The notes below the pieces were generated by a model that saw only the letters and a program-made list of their open reading frames with translations, was not told where the DNA came from and made no database searches. Source: Sabellastarte sp. h YS-2021 (Eukaryota; Annelida; Polychaeta; Sabellida; Sabellidae). Taken from it: 64,000 bases of DNA. A program made the position numbers and the translations under genes. Location: contig OZ024931.1 of the NCBI GenBank assembly GCA_964017235.1, positions 94,521,721-94,585,720 on the forward strand, read 5' to 3'. Shown one piece after another: positions 33,245-43,879 of the stretch. Every line of letters starts with the position of its first letter. Positions within the stretch are counted from its first letter, which is position 1.

Positions 33245-35050
33245 GTGCTATATGTTGGCGCGAGCAAACATCAACGACCAACCCGAATATTTCAAACGAA
33301 ATAGTTTAATCAGGAACCAGTCTATATTACATAACTATGTACTGCGCATGCTCTCGTGTCCTTAGTTCCCCGATATTCTTCACTTTTATTTTGGTCGTCG
33401 AAGAGCAAACATCTTGGAAACAGTTTTACATTTTGATTATTTTCAAAATGGCGGTAGTTCAAGTTAAAAAGCACAAAAACAAGCCTCAGGTTGTCGCCAT
33501 TTTATGGCAGAGTGGGATTCACATCATTACCGCCCTTCTTGTAGAGACAAAGGAAAAGGGGATGATGTATGTGTTATTGAGAAACAGGAAGATTGCTACA
33601 TTTGTTTGCAGTTTACCCCTGAACAAGTGAAAAAGTTAAAGGTGAAGAAGGTTCAGTGTAAGATCAAGGAAGGTTCGATTTCAAAATAGTTAGAAGCTCC
33701 ACCTTCTGACACTTTACAGTTGATCTTGGCCAAGCTGGACAATGTGCAGGGTAGGCTATCTTCTTTAGAGAAAGTGTCTGTGTCCACTACCTCTTCATCT
33801 ACTTTCACTAGTTCTGCTTCCTCTAAAGAGGTAGTTACAGCAGAGTTGTCTAGTGACCAGGAAGGTGACCGGGTCCGTGATCATCACGGTTCTAGGCGGT
33901 TGCAGGCAGAAGATGAGTTTTCTTCCATTCATGAAGGTTCTGACACTAGGTCCAAGAGGCATAGGTCAACATCTTCGATCGTAAAGAGGAACTGGATGAG
34001 GATCCCTCGTACAGACAATTTCTTGCCACAGTACGATCTATGTTAGATCTCCCAACTGTGGATGAGGCAGCTGAGGGTCCTTCCAAAATCTTTGCTTCAA
34101 GGGACAAAAGCAGAAGGAAACAGACGATTCTTCCTATGTCCTTACCTCCTGTGGATGAGATTAATGCCAGGTGGAAAGCTTTAGAAAATAAAGCAGAAGG
34201 CAATCCACGTTCTGAGGATTCAGATAAGCTCAGATTTACACTTTACAACACAGATACCTTCCTGCCTTACAATCGTCCATTAATGAAGTTTTATAGGACC
34301 ACATCTTCCGAGTTCTCTACTGCAGCTCCCAAATGTCAAGACTCGTTTAAGGGTATTTGCAGTAGATCTTCATCTACACCTTCCTCTGTTTCAATTCCTT
34401 CAAAACAATGTATGGCTATGGAGGCAGTGAAGAGGGAACACGTGCAGATGCTGGGTTTTGTCAGCCTTTTTCTGAAGACGTTGGAAAAATGTGCTTCCAA
34501 TATGGAGGAGATCATTAATTCTTTGCAGTTTGGAGATGAAAGGTGTAAGGAATTGGAAGAGTTCTTAGGTTGTATTCAGATCCAATACTCTTGCTTGGGG
34601 GTCAGTGGCTAAGGCTCTTGAAATGGTGACTGATGAATCTATGACCATGGCCTGCAATCTTCAATTGGCTAGACGTGACACTACTTTAAAGCAATGTGCC
34701 CCTCAGTTACATGAACATGACCGAAATCGGCTGAGGAGGTCGGGCTTCATGACTGGAGACTTATTTTCACCAGAAATCCTCAATGCAGTGGAGAAAGAGA
34801 GGTCACCTAAAAGACAAAAATTGGATACTAAGCCGATTTTTCAGTCAAAGAGACCTCAGCACAGTTCCAACTCCTATTCATATGGTACTTCCTACCCTCA
34901 AAGTTCACGAAAATCTTCTTTTTGTGACTTTAAGGGTCAACAACAACAGCAACAACAGAAATCTTCCCAGTCCTCCAGAGGAGGTCGTGGGGGCAGACGA
35001 AAGTGACTATCAAAGCTGTGTAGCACCTGGAGGCCGCTTGCTGTCGTTTT
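33245..35050 (+). mobile_element. DIRS-E: left terminal region and gag of a third DIRS family, 3' truncated
   Basis: A 5' region of ~200 nt (CTATATGTTGGCGCGAGCAAACATC...) precedes a gag-like ORF. The element is cut at ~35050, where an unrelated 169-bp array begins, so RT, recombinase and right repeat are absent. Gag composition (His/Cys N-terminus, LARRD box, Gln- and Arg/Gly-rich tail) is DIRS-like. Confidence 0.65.
33441..35006 (+). pseudogene. DIRS-E gag-like ORF1 (one stop, two frameshifts)
   Basis: The N-terminus includes WDSHHYRPSCRDK and DVCVIEKQEDCYICLQFTPEQ, a His/Cys cluster like that of other DIRS ORF1 proteins. A TAG at 33687 interrupts the frame, which then continues with LQLILAKLDNVQGRLSSLEK (short coiled coil) and a Ser-rich stretch. 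The frame changes near 34000 to VDEAAEGPSKIF...HVQMLGFVSLFLKTLEKCASNME and again near 34605 to LARRDTTLKQCAPQLHEHD and FMTGDLFSPEIL. It ends in a basic, Gln-rich RGGRGGRRK tail at 35006. It is the longest gag in the window, and the tail suggests RNA binding. Confidence 0.7.
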
Positions 35051-35055
35051 ATCAG

Positions 35056-35842
35056 GTATGGAAAAAGAACGAGGAGATAGAAGCAATTTTGTGTTTTGCC
35101 ATTTTGGGCAAAAATTCGAAAATCCAAAATGGCCGCCATATGTGGGAAGAGGAAAATTTTTGAAAATTGCAAAGAGTACATTGCTCAGATACCCTGTGGG
35201 TCGAAAATTTCGACAAAAACGCTCTATCTCACACGGTTAAGGAGACAGAAGCAAATTTGTGTTTTGCCATTTTTGGGAAAAATTCTAAAATTCAAAATGG
35301 CCGCCATTTTTGGGGAGGGGAAAATTTTTTGAAAATTGCTAAGAGTACATTTTTTAGGTACCCTGTGGGTCGAAAATTTCGACCAAATCGCTCTATCTCG
35401 CACGGTTAAGGAGATAGAAGCAATTTTGTGTTTTGCCATTTTTGGCAAAAATTCGAAAATTCAAAATGGCCGCCATTTTTGGGGAAGGGAAAATTTTTTG
35501 AAATTGCAAAGAGTACATTGCTCGGATACCCTGTGGGTCGAAAATTTCGACGAAATCGCTCTATCTCACATGGTTAAGGAGATAGAAGCAAATTCGTGTT
35601 TTGCCGTTTTTGGCAAAAATTCAAAATGTCCGGCAATTTTTGGGGAGGGGAAAATTTTTTGAAAATTGACAAGAGTACATTGCTCAGATACCCTGTGGGT
35701 TGATAATTTCGACGAAATCGCTCTATCTCGCACGGTTAAGGAGATAGAAGGAAATTTGTGTTTTGCCATTTTGGGCAAAAAATTCGAAAATTCAAAATGG
35801 CCGCCATTTTTGGGGAGGAGAAGATTTTTTGAAAATTGCAAT
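35056..35842 (+). repeat. ~169-bp tandem array W
   Basis: About 4.6 units at 159-170-bp spacing (CCCTGTGGGTCGAAAATTTC at 35191, 35361, 35530 and a variant at 35689). Each unit has GGAGATAGAAGCAA, GTGTTTTGCCATTTT, AAAATGGCCGCCATTTTTGG and a near-palindromic TCGAAAATTTCGAC. The AAAATGGCGGC core (complement) fits the YY1/Pho consensus. The array starts where DIRS-E is cut. Confidence 0.85.
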
Positions 35843-35942
35843 AAACCTGCATGCCAAATTTGCTAAAGATAGGATAAGAACTGTTGCCTAAAATGTCTGG
35901 AAACCAAGTGTGACGCCGGACGGCGGAAAAAGCAAAAATAAT

Positions 35943-35969
35943 ATGTCCACCCCCCAGTGGGGTGGACAT
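35943..35969 (+). repeat. Perfect 11-bp-stem hairpin ending array W
   Basis: ATGTCCACCCC and GGGGTGGACAT separated by CCAGT, ~100 nt after the last W monomer. A hairpin near the end of an array-bearing element is the same arrangement as in families X and Y, so W may be the 3' part of a third Helentron-like family. Confidence 0.7.
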
Positions 35970-37090
35970 AATTCATCAAGACATTTTTGAGATACTCTCT
36001 GGAAAGTAAGTGTGAAGACTACTCTGACCATGTATGTCTTCCATCAAAGCTCTTAGTGACACAAAATAATGCAACCTGAAACTCATTAGTTTATAAAATA
36101 TCAGCAACTATAACCTTACAAAAGAGACCATTTTTGGTGGACATGATGAATATCAATGTAAAAAGTCCTAATTAGCATATAAAATATCTTCCAAACAGCA
36201 AAAATATTGCCCCAACCTTAAACTCAAAGTTTGTTTGCACTGCTGTATGTTAGCGAGTTTAAGGTAATCTTTTCTTGAAAGTTTTGTTCAAGGTTTGTTA
36301 CAACCACAACTGAAACACCTAGAATTGCACAATATTTGAAATATTGTTCAAAAGTTAGCAAACTTAAAATGAAATAATTCTGTTATTAATGGGAGTTTAA
36401 GGTCACCTTATTGTGTGGCACTTACCTATGGCCAGTTATATATAATTTCAAAAGCTGAATGAAATTTCTGAAGTTACTTTCAGTATACTCCATGGAGAAA
36501 GAAAAAACGTAAACTGGACATAAATTTTTTATATAAGGGAGTTTAAGGTCACCTTAAAATAGGGCACACCTTCAAAACTAGTTACAACCACATGCCAAAT
36601 TTGAATGGAGTCCATCAAGCCATTTTTGAGATATTGTCCGGAAACGAAAAAAATTAAATTGAGTTTAAATATTTTACTAGTGGGAGTTTAAGGTCACAAA
36701 ACTATACAGCACACCCCCAGGACCAGTTACATCCACATACCAAATTTGAATGAAATCTGACAAGCCATTTTTGAGGTACTGTCCGGAATACAAAGTATGA
36801 CGACGCCAGACGACGACGCCGACGCCACAAAATTGGATGACGAAGCGATCCCTATATGCCACTCAGCATAAATGCTGGTGACACAATAAGTATCTTACTA
36901 CTGTGAGTTTAAGGTCGCCTTAAATAGGGCACACCTTGAGGAACAGTTACATCAACATGCCAAATTGGAATTTAATTCATCAAGCTATTTTTGAGATACT
37001 GTCTGGAAAGTAAGTGTGATGACGACACTGACCATGTATGTTTTCCATCATAGCTGCTAGTGACACAAACTAATGCAACCTTAAACTCAT
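35970..37090 (+). repeat. Repeat family Z: first full unit and start of a second
   Basis: A ~0.95-kb unit containing shorter internal repeats (GGGAGTTTAAGGTCAC, GGGCACACC, CATGCCAAATTTGAAT, CATTTTTGAGATACTGTCCGGAA at 36540, 36680, 36905), ending in CAGCATAAATGCTGGTGACACAA (a small hairpin). A second unit begins at ~36900, is interrupted at 37090 by DIRS-B, and resumes at 42813. Confidence 0.75.
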
Positions 37091-37284
37091 AATTTTATTG
37101 TGTTAATACATCCTATCCAATGGACAATTGCTTTACCGGTCGGCGCGACCGGTCCCGCCAAATGACAGAAAAAGTCATCCTGTATATAATACCGGCAGGA
37201 CTGGTCACGGAGTGTACATTCGCCAGATGTCGCCTCGTGCATACTTCCTGTCTAGACAGAATGACGTCATTGCGTCTTTTTCAT
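37091..37284 (+). repeat. DIRS-B left inverted terminal repeat
   Basis: Inverted match to 42597-42812 over ~190 nt. Long identical stretches include CAATTGCTTTACCGGTCGGC and GACAGAAAAAGTCATCCTGTAT. The outermost 30 nt differ between the two ends (AATTTTATTGTGTTAATACATC left), as in DIRS elements generally. Confidence 0.93.
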
Positions 37285-37408
37285 TTGGCGCGTGGAGTGT
37301 ACAGACGTGTTTTTTCACAGAGTGTTCAACGCGAAGTATTTTTAAGACAACTATAAACTTTCATTTTATTTTCTATTATAAAGAACATTTATTGCTTCTG
37401 GAGTACTT

Positions 37409-38849
37409 ATGGCGTCCCCTGGACAGGAGAGGTTCGTGTGGCCACGTTATGGCTCTCTTTGATGCTCACTCCAAGAAGGGCATTGGCCAAGACCCTTGCA
37501 TGCAAAAGAAGCAGTGCCCGATATGTGACAATCTCTCTGAAGATCAAAAGAAACAGCTGGCCACCCCAACCTACAGGGCACAAAAAGAGCTCCAGAAGAA
37601 GGCAAGCTCTCTCTCCCTGTCTGTTGACCCTACTGACGTTATGGTTTTGGGGAAGGTTGAGGGCAAGGGTGACAGTAATTGTGATAGAGGCGAAACTCCC
37701 AGTAAAAAAGCCAAGAAGTCCTCTCACTAGTCCCCCACCAAGAAAAAAGCCGGCAAAGCCACAGTAGACTTCCAAGCTCACCTGAAATCAATGGATGACA
37801 AGTGGTCAGAAGGGTTTGTCAGGCCAGAAGCCATGTTCCTTGCAAAGAGCTTCCAAGTTCCGGTGGAACCGGTGAAAAACTCAGATGTGGTGGTGACTGA
37901 CAAGCCTTTCATCCCACCAACACCGCAGTCTACCGGTGTTACCGGTGTGAAGCAGCCTTCTGGTGCAGCCAGCAAGAGGGATGTGAAGACAGCCACCCAA
38001 CCTGTTGAGGTTCCCGTTGCTGTGCTAGCCACCCGGCCTGTTGAGGCTCCCGGTGCTGCACCTGTGACACACACCACCGGCCAGGAAGCTGATCTGCCTG
38101 CAGCATTTGACAGACCCGAGGTTCAGCCCCCAGGTCCGGATGTTCAACCATCTACTACTACCCTCAAGCAGAGTGCTATCTCTCTCCCCAGTTCTGCAGT
38201 CCCTGTTGAGGAACCAGCAGTGGAGTCAGACCAGTTCAGTGACCGGGCTTCTAGCTTAGCTGATGAAGGGGAGGTCTCTGACATGGAATCTACCGGTCCA
38301 GATCGCGAAGAATTGTTAGATGTGGACCAAGAACTTACTGCTGAAGAGACTTACCAGGAGACTCTGAGAGGTGTTAGGTCATTTATGGCCTGGAATGACA
38401 TTCCAGAGTTTGACTCCTCATCCAGTTCACAGGACGACAACCCTTTCATCGGGTCTAAGAGTTCTCACACCAGCAAAGTGTCAGTAAAAGTGCCTGTGGA
38501 TGAATGGTTATGTAGAAAAATGGAAAAACTCAACATAACTGTGCAGGAAGGCTACCCGTCCCGTACATCTGAAAATGCAGGACTCAGTAGAGATCAGTTT
38601 GTCAAACCACCTAAGACATTAAAGTGGTATGGGATGCATTGTGAGAAGAAGGATTTTTCTAGATCCATAGTACAAAGTTTCCACCTGTACTCTCAGCCCT
38701 CCAGGGAACAGCAGGAATCGGACCGGAAACAGGGTCTCCCAGCTTGGAAACAACTTGGCAGCAGAAGACGTGGTCAGAGATCTCACCGGGGCAAGGCTGC
38801 CTCTTCCTTTTCACAGCTACCGGTCAAGACACAGAAGCAATATAAATGA
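37409..38849 (+). pseudogene. DIRS-B gag-like ORF1
   Basis: ATG 37409 (MASPGQER) is followed by a single-base frame change near 37430 into CGHVMALFDAHSKKG and MQKKQCPICDN, the His/Cys cluster also seen in copy A. One TAG (37728) interrupts a frame that otherwise runs to 38849. The middle is Pro/Val/Thr-rich and acidic. The C-terminal part has DQFVKPPKTLKWYGMHCEKK and a basic QKQYK tail. It is about 480 codons. The family role is particle formation and RNA packaging. Confidence 0.8.
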
Positions 38850-39093
38850 CAAGTACTGTGCTCAGTTTATGGCCGGGAAAGTATCTCCTGTTTGTGTGAC
38901 CGGCCAAGTGAATTGTGTTATGTCCGGTGTAGAGAGAGATTTGAACAGTCTACCTGTAGCCGGAAAGGACTGTCATTCTGTGACTGGAAATTAAGAAACA
39001 AGAACTCATTTACCTGTATATTGTCATGTTGCCAGTCATGTTCCTTTTGCAGGAGGGTCACAACAAAAGCAAGGTGTAAATCATGATCATCAA

Positions 39094-41220
39094 ATGTCAA
39101 TAAAATCTGTGAAAGGTGTTTCCTATGTAGGTCACTTGAGTTCTGTACAAAATGTCACAAATGTCCCACCTGTCGTACCAAATCTAACTGTAGGGGCCAG
39201 ATTACACCAGTTTGGGGAAAAATGGGCAGCCTTAGGTGTCAGTCCCAAAGTGCTAACAGTCCTCAGAGAAGGTTACACACTACCCTTCTGGATTCGGCCA
39301 AATCTGACAAGAAATCCCACAATAACAAGCTGCTATGTAAATCCCCAGAGGAACAGCTACCTGTTGGAGGCATTGCATCAGCTGTTAGACAAAAATGCTG
39401 TAGAACTAGTTCAAAACCCACAGTCCCTGGGCTTTTACAACCGGTTATTTCTTGTAACCAAACCCAACAACTGGTGGCGACCTATCTTGGATCTGAGCAA
39501 ACTGAACAATTATTTGAAAACATAGTTGTTCAAAATGGAGACCCCAGAGACCATAAGGACCTCCCTCCAGGCAGGGGAGTGGGTGAACTCCATAGACTTC
39601 AAAGATGCGTACTTCCACATACCAATAAACAATCAGTCCAGGAAGTACATGCGCTTTCATATCCAGGGTGAGACTTATCAGTTCAAAGCACTACCCTTTG
39701 TTTTGTCTACAGCCCCCATGGAGTTTACAGTGGTGGCCAAAGAGGTCAAATTACTAGCAATGAAAAAGGGTATAAGAATCCACCAGTACCTAGACGACTG
39801 GTTGGTCAGAGCCAGATCATACCAAACTTGTCTTCAACACACACAAACCTTGGTAGCTCTCTGTCGAGAATTGGGCTGGCTAGTGAACGAGGAAAATTCA
39901 GAGCTGGAACCCAAACAAGTTTTCAATTTCGTAGGTTACCAGTTCGACTTGAGAGAGGGCAGGGTCAGACCCACCCCAGAATGTTGGCAGACCCTACAGA
40001 CCAAGATATGAGAAATCATGTCCATTCCAGTGTGTCCGGTCCGGAATCTAATGTCCTTGATCGGATTACTGACTGCCACAGAAAAACAAGTACATTTGGG
40101 CCAGTTACACATGAGACACATACAGTGGCATCTCAAGAACAACTGGTGGGTGCCAGAGACACTGGAAAAGACCATCCCATTCCAAAATCACTTCACCCAC
40201 ATCTAAAATGGTGGCTGGAGGAAAGCAATGTTATCACAGGCCAACCATTACACCCACTAAAACATGCTCTGCAAATCTTTACAGACGCATCAAAAGAAGG
40301 GTGGGGCGCTCACTTAAACAAGCACATGGCAAAGGGAAGCTGGTCACTTCCAGAAAGCAAACTGCACATAAACTATTTAGAGTTAAAGGCAGTCCTTCTG
40401 AGATTAAAAGAATTTCAGGCCCTCTGTACCAACAACATAGTTCTCAGAGCAACAGACAACACTACAGTGGTTGCTTACATAAACAAGGAAGGTGGAAATG
40501 AAGTCGGGCCCCCTATGTGCCCTACTGTTGAGAATACTGACCTGGTGCACCAAGACACAGGTGACTCTCACAGCTCGACACATTCCCGGCCGTCTGAACA
40601 TGATTGCAGACAAGCTATCCAGACTGGGCCAGACTATTCAAACAGAATGGTCCCTCAACCCAGAGATCTTCCAAGCAATATGCAACCGGTGGCACAGGCC
40701 CAAAGTGGACCTATTTGCTACCAGGTCCAACAACAAGCTTCCACAGTTTGTCTCACCAGTCCCAGACCCCCAGGCATGGGCAGTGGATGCTCTTAGCCTG
40801 TCATGGGAAGGACTGGACCGGTACGCCTTCCCACCTGCAGCCATCTTGGGCAAAGTGGTGGAGCAGTTGCAGGACTACCCATGCAACAGAGTCATACTGA
40901 TTGCACCGGGATGGCCCAACATGCCCTGGTTCTGGGATCTAGTGGCAATGTCCAGTCAGATCCCACTGTGTCTGCCCAACATACCAAACCTAGTGTCTCA
41001 GCCATTAAACCAGGTCCTACACAGGAACCTGTCAAATCTGAATCTACATGCCTGGCTCCTAGAGCCTCAGCAATCAAGGAGCAGGGCTTCTCTGAGGCAG
41101 TGGCAGCACGAATTGAGGCTCCTCAAAGAGGATCAACCAGATCTGTCTATGAGGCAAAGTGGACCATTTTTACAAAGTGGTGCCTCAGTAATCAGGTGGA
41201 CTTCAGGGCACCACCTCTGA
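39094..41220 (+). pseudogene. DIRS-B reverse transcriptase-RNase H polyprotein
   Basis: RT blocks in order: LLDKNAVELVQNPQSLGFYN, RLFLVTKPNNWWRPILDLSK, TAG at 39523, SIDFKDAYFHIPI, FKALPFVLSTAPMEFT, IHQYLDDWLVRA (YLDD at 39787-39798), FNFVGYQFDLREGRVRPTP; then TGA at 40009 and TAA at 40204. RNase H shifts frame (FTDASKEGWGAHL at 40278; HINYLELKAVLL; RATDNTTVVAYINKEGG) and shifts again near 40500. There follow ARHIPGRLNMIADKLSRLG and the C-terminal module VDLFATRSNNKLPQFVSP, VLIAPGWPNMPWFWDLV-like at ~40885-40950. The catalytic residues are present despite the breaks. The last ~170-400 nt overlap the recombinase frame, as is usual in DIRS. Confidence 0.92.
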
Positions 41221-42135
41221 AAGCCATAGCTGACTTCCTCCTGTACTTGTTCCAGGACAGGAAGTTACAACCAGGCACTACTGATGGCTACAGATCAGCC
41301 ATTGCTGACAAATTAGGCAATGTACCCATTAACATCAGCAAAGATGAGAATCTCACTCGTCTCCTGGATAGTTTCCATAGAGACAGACCCAAGGGCAGGA
41401 GGGGCATCCCCTCCTGGAACCTCTCTCTGGTGTTACACTAGCTGACCAAGGCTCCCTTTGAACCCTTAAAAGAGGCTTCACTGAAACACTTGACCTTCAA
41501 GACTGTTTTCCTGCTGGCCCTGGGTTCGGGTAAACGCAGGAGTGAGATCCATGCTTGGTTACACAAAAACATCAGGCACCAAGTAGATTGGTCCAAGGTG
41601 TCTTTATACCCCTCTCCCAGCTTTCTGTCCAAGAATCAGCTGGCCAAGGAGGGACCAGATAGTGTGGCCCCTGTGGTGATTCCAGCCCTGGCCCCCACCA
41701 TGGATAAGTCACTCAAAGGTGACAGGTCATTATGTCCAGTTAGAGCCCTGCGCTATTACTTGGACAGGACCTCAGATCTCAGGCAGAACAAAGAGTTGGT
41801 CTTTGTCTCATTCAAAAAAGGTTTTGACTAGGACATTTCTTCTGCCACTGCCTCCTCATGGATCAAACAGACTGTGATCCTATGCTATGAGCTCTCTGAC
41901 CAGCAGGCCCTCACTTTTACATCAGGTTAAAGCCCATGATGTAAGGGCCTTTGCTGCTTCTAAGGCATTCCACTCTGGAATATCCTTAGACCAAATATTA
42001 TCAGCCTGCCACTGGAAATCACACAACACCTTCACACAGTTCTATCTGAAGGATTTGGCTTGGGCTGATTCAGAGCTTTTCCATTTAGGGCCAGTAGTGG
42101 CTGCTCAGCAGATCCACAAACAGCCCCAAAAATGA
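41050..42135 (+). pseudogene. DIRS-B tyrosine recombinase, catalytic residues all readable
   Basis: The N-terminal core-binding part (KWTIFTKWCLSNQVDF, LFQDRKLQPGTTDGYRSAI) runs to a TAG at 41439. In the same frame come LALGSGKRRSEIHAW (Arg I near 41538) and CPVRALRYYLDRTSDLRQ, to a TAG at 41829. After a frame change near 41900 come AHDVRAFAASKAFHSG (His and Arg II, 41935-41946) and ACHWKSHNTFTQFYLKD (Tyr at 42043-42045). All of R-H-x-x-R-Y can be read, unlike copies A, C and F. The enzyme would integrate the DIRS circle by site-specific recombination without target duplication. Confidence 0.9.
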
Positions 42136-42441
42136 GGGGCATTATTTTGTAAATATGTACATATTGTATATACTGATACTTAGATAAGTATAAATCATTC
42201 AAAAAAAAAAACAAAAAAAAAACTCTGACATGCTTCCTTTGGGAGGTTTATTTCTTGGGACTGAACTCATCCCTCTCTTCCCTAACTCAGAGCAGTGTCG
42301 GTATCCCCTTAGTTAACCGGATTCTGACCTTAGACCTTATAGGGTCCCCTGGCTCAGGACTACCTAGGCCTAGAATTTTGTTCCTTTGTGAGTTCATTTA
42401 AGTCCCTAGTAACTTACCCGCCACCAAGCGGTAGTTATTCA

Positions 42442-42540
42442 GCAATTGTCCATTGGATAGGATGTATTAACGCAATAAAATTGCAAATTTAATAAGTAAA
42501 TTAAATTTTTATAAGTTAATACCCTATCCAATGGACAGGC
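42442..42540 (+). repeat. DIRS-B internal complementary region (end-to-end junction)
   Basis: CAATTGTCCATTGGATAGGA...CGCAATAAAATT (42442-42480) is the complement of the left tip, with one mismatch in 40. It is joined directly to GCAAATTTAATAAGTAAATT..., which is the exact complement of the right tip (57 nt, including TTGCAA). The junction thus represents both element ends fused, as in a circle. Confidence 0.93.
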
Positions 42541-42596
42541 AAGGCCCTCCCAACTGACCCCGCTATCAGCTTACTAGGCGTCCAATAGGTTTAGAC

Positions 42597-42812
42597 AATG
42601 AAAAAGACGCGATGAAGTCATTCTGTCTAGACAGGAAGTAAGCACGAGGCGACACCTGGCGAATATACACTCCGTGACAGGTCCTGCCGGTAGTTTATAC
42701 AGGATGACTTTTTCTGTCGTTTGGCGGGACCGGTCGCGCCGACCGGTAAAGCAATTGTCCATTGGATAGGGTATTAACTTATAAAAATTTAATTTACTTA
42801 TTAAATTTGCAA
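42597..42812 (+). repeat. DIRS-B right inverted terminal repeat
   Basis: Inverted match to 37091-37284. The last 50 nt (GGGTATTAACTTATAAAAAT through AAATTTGCAA) are the right-specific tip. Confidence 0.93.
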
Positions 42813-43560
42813 GTTTATAAAATTTCAGCAATTTACTATAACCTTACAAAAGAGACCATTTTTGGTCCTAATTAGCATATAAAATATCTTCCAAACACCA
42901 AAAATATTGTCCCAACCTTAAACTCAAAGTTTGTTTGCACTGCTGTATATTGTAGCAAGTTTAAGGTAATCTTTTTCTGAAGGTTCTGTTCAAGGTTTGT
43001 TACATCCACAACTAAAATATGCCAAGAATTGCACAATATTTGAAATAGTGTTCAAAAATTACCAAACTTAAAGTGAATATAATTCTGTTATTACTGGGAG
43101 TTTAAGGTCACGCTATTGTATGGCACTTACCTATGGCCAGTTACATATACATGCAAAAGTTGAATGAAATTTCTAAAGTTATTTTCAGTATACTCCACGG
43201 AATTTTTTATACATGGGAGTTTAAGGTCACCTTAAAATAGGGCACACCTTCAAAACTAGTTACAACCACATGCCAAATTTGAATTGAATCCATCAAGCTA
43301 TTTTTGAGATACTGTCCGGAAACAAAAAAAACTTAAATTGAGTTTAAGTATCTTACTAGTGGGAGTTTAAGGTCACAAAACTATACAGCACACCCTCAGG
43401 ACCAGTTACATCCACATGCCAAATTTGAATGAAATCTGACAAGCCATTTTTGAGATACTGTCCGGAATACAAAGTGTGACGACAACGACGATGCCGACGC
43501 CACAAAATTGGATGACGAAGCAATCCCTATATGCCACGCAGCATAAATGCTGGTGACACA
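42813..43560 (+). repeat. Repeat family Z: remainder of the second unit, after the DIRS-B insertion
   Basis: Continues from GTTTATAAAAT.TCAGCAA exactly where the uninterrupted unit continues at 36089. It ends with CAGCATAAATGCTGGTGACACAAA at ~43543-43562. A poly-C tract of 14 lies further on at ~43723. Confidence 0.8.
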
Positions 43561-43879
43561 AAAAGGGGATTATGGGGTCACCTGGGGAAAACATAATACA
43601 TTTATATATATTAAGTACTCTCTTCATAAAAGTTAAAAAGATCTCACCAAACATCCTGAGGAGGCAGGCATTTCCTAAACCCTGGGATTTAGACTCCTAA
43701 AACTCAGTTGAAGCGGGTGTGGCCCCCCCCCCCCCCTTTTTCTTCCCGAGGATGACTAGACTGAGGGGAAGGGTCTAGGACTTGTTAAGTAGCTGTTAAT
43801 GTACCCAGATATATATTGTTGTTATCTGACCAAGGAAGGTCTTTTAGGAAAATAGTTGTAAATGTGTGTGAGGTTTCCA

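Larger units (their letters stand above)
37091..42812 (+). mobile_element. DIRS-type retrotransposon B (best preserved copy)
   Basis: A 5.72-kb element with inverted terminal repeats (37091-37284 and 42597-42812) and an internal complementary region (42442-42540). It carries gag (37409-38849), RT-RNase H (39094-41220) and tyrosine recombinase (~41050-42135), the full DIRS gene order. There is no protease, DDE integrase or LTR. It inserted into a family Z repeat whose uninterrupted sister is at 36081-36090. The reading frames are long, but at least five stops and about four frameshifts make it non-functional as it stands. Confidence 0.93.

Noticed and set aside
35056-35866. Repeated open frames (IFGKNSKIQNGRHF) suggesting a repeat protein
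   Set aside because: They are translations of the 169-bp tandem array in several frames on both strands, with no unique start or conserved domain.
37091-42812. LTR retrotransposon or endogenous virus for element B
   Set aside because: Terminal repeats are inverted, not direct. There is no protease or DDE integrase, and a tyrosine recombinase is present, so DIRS fits.
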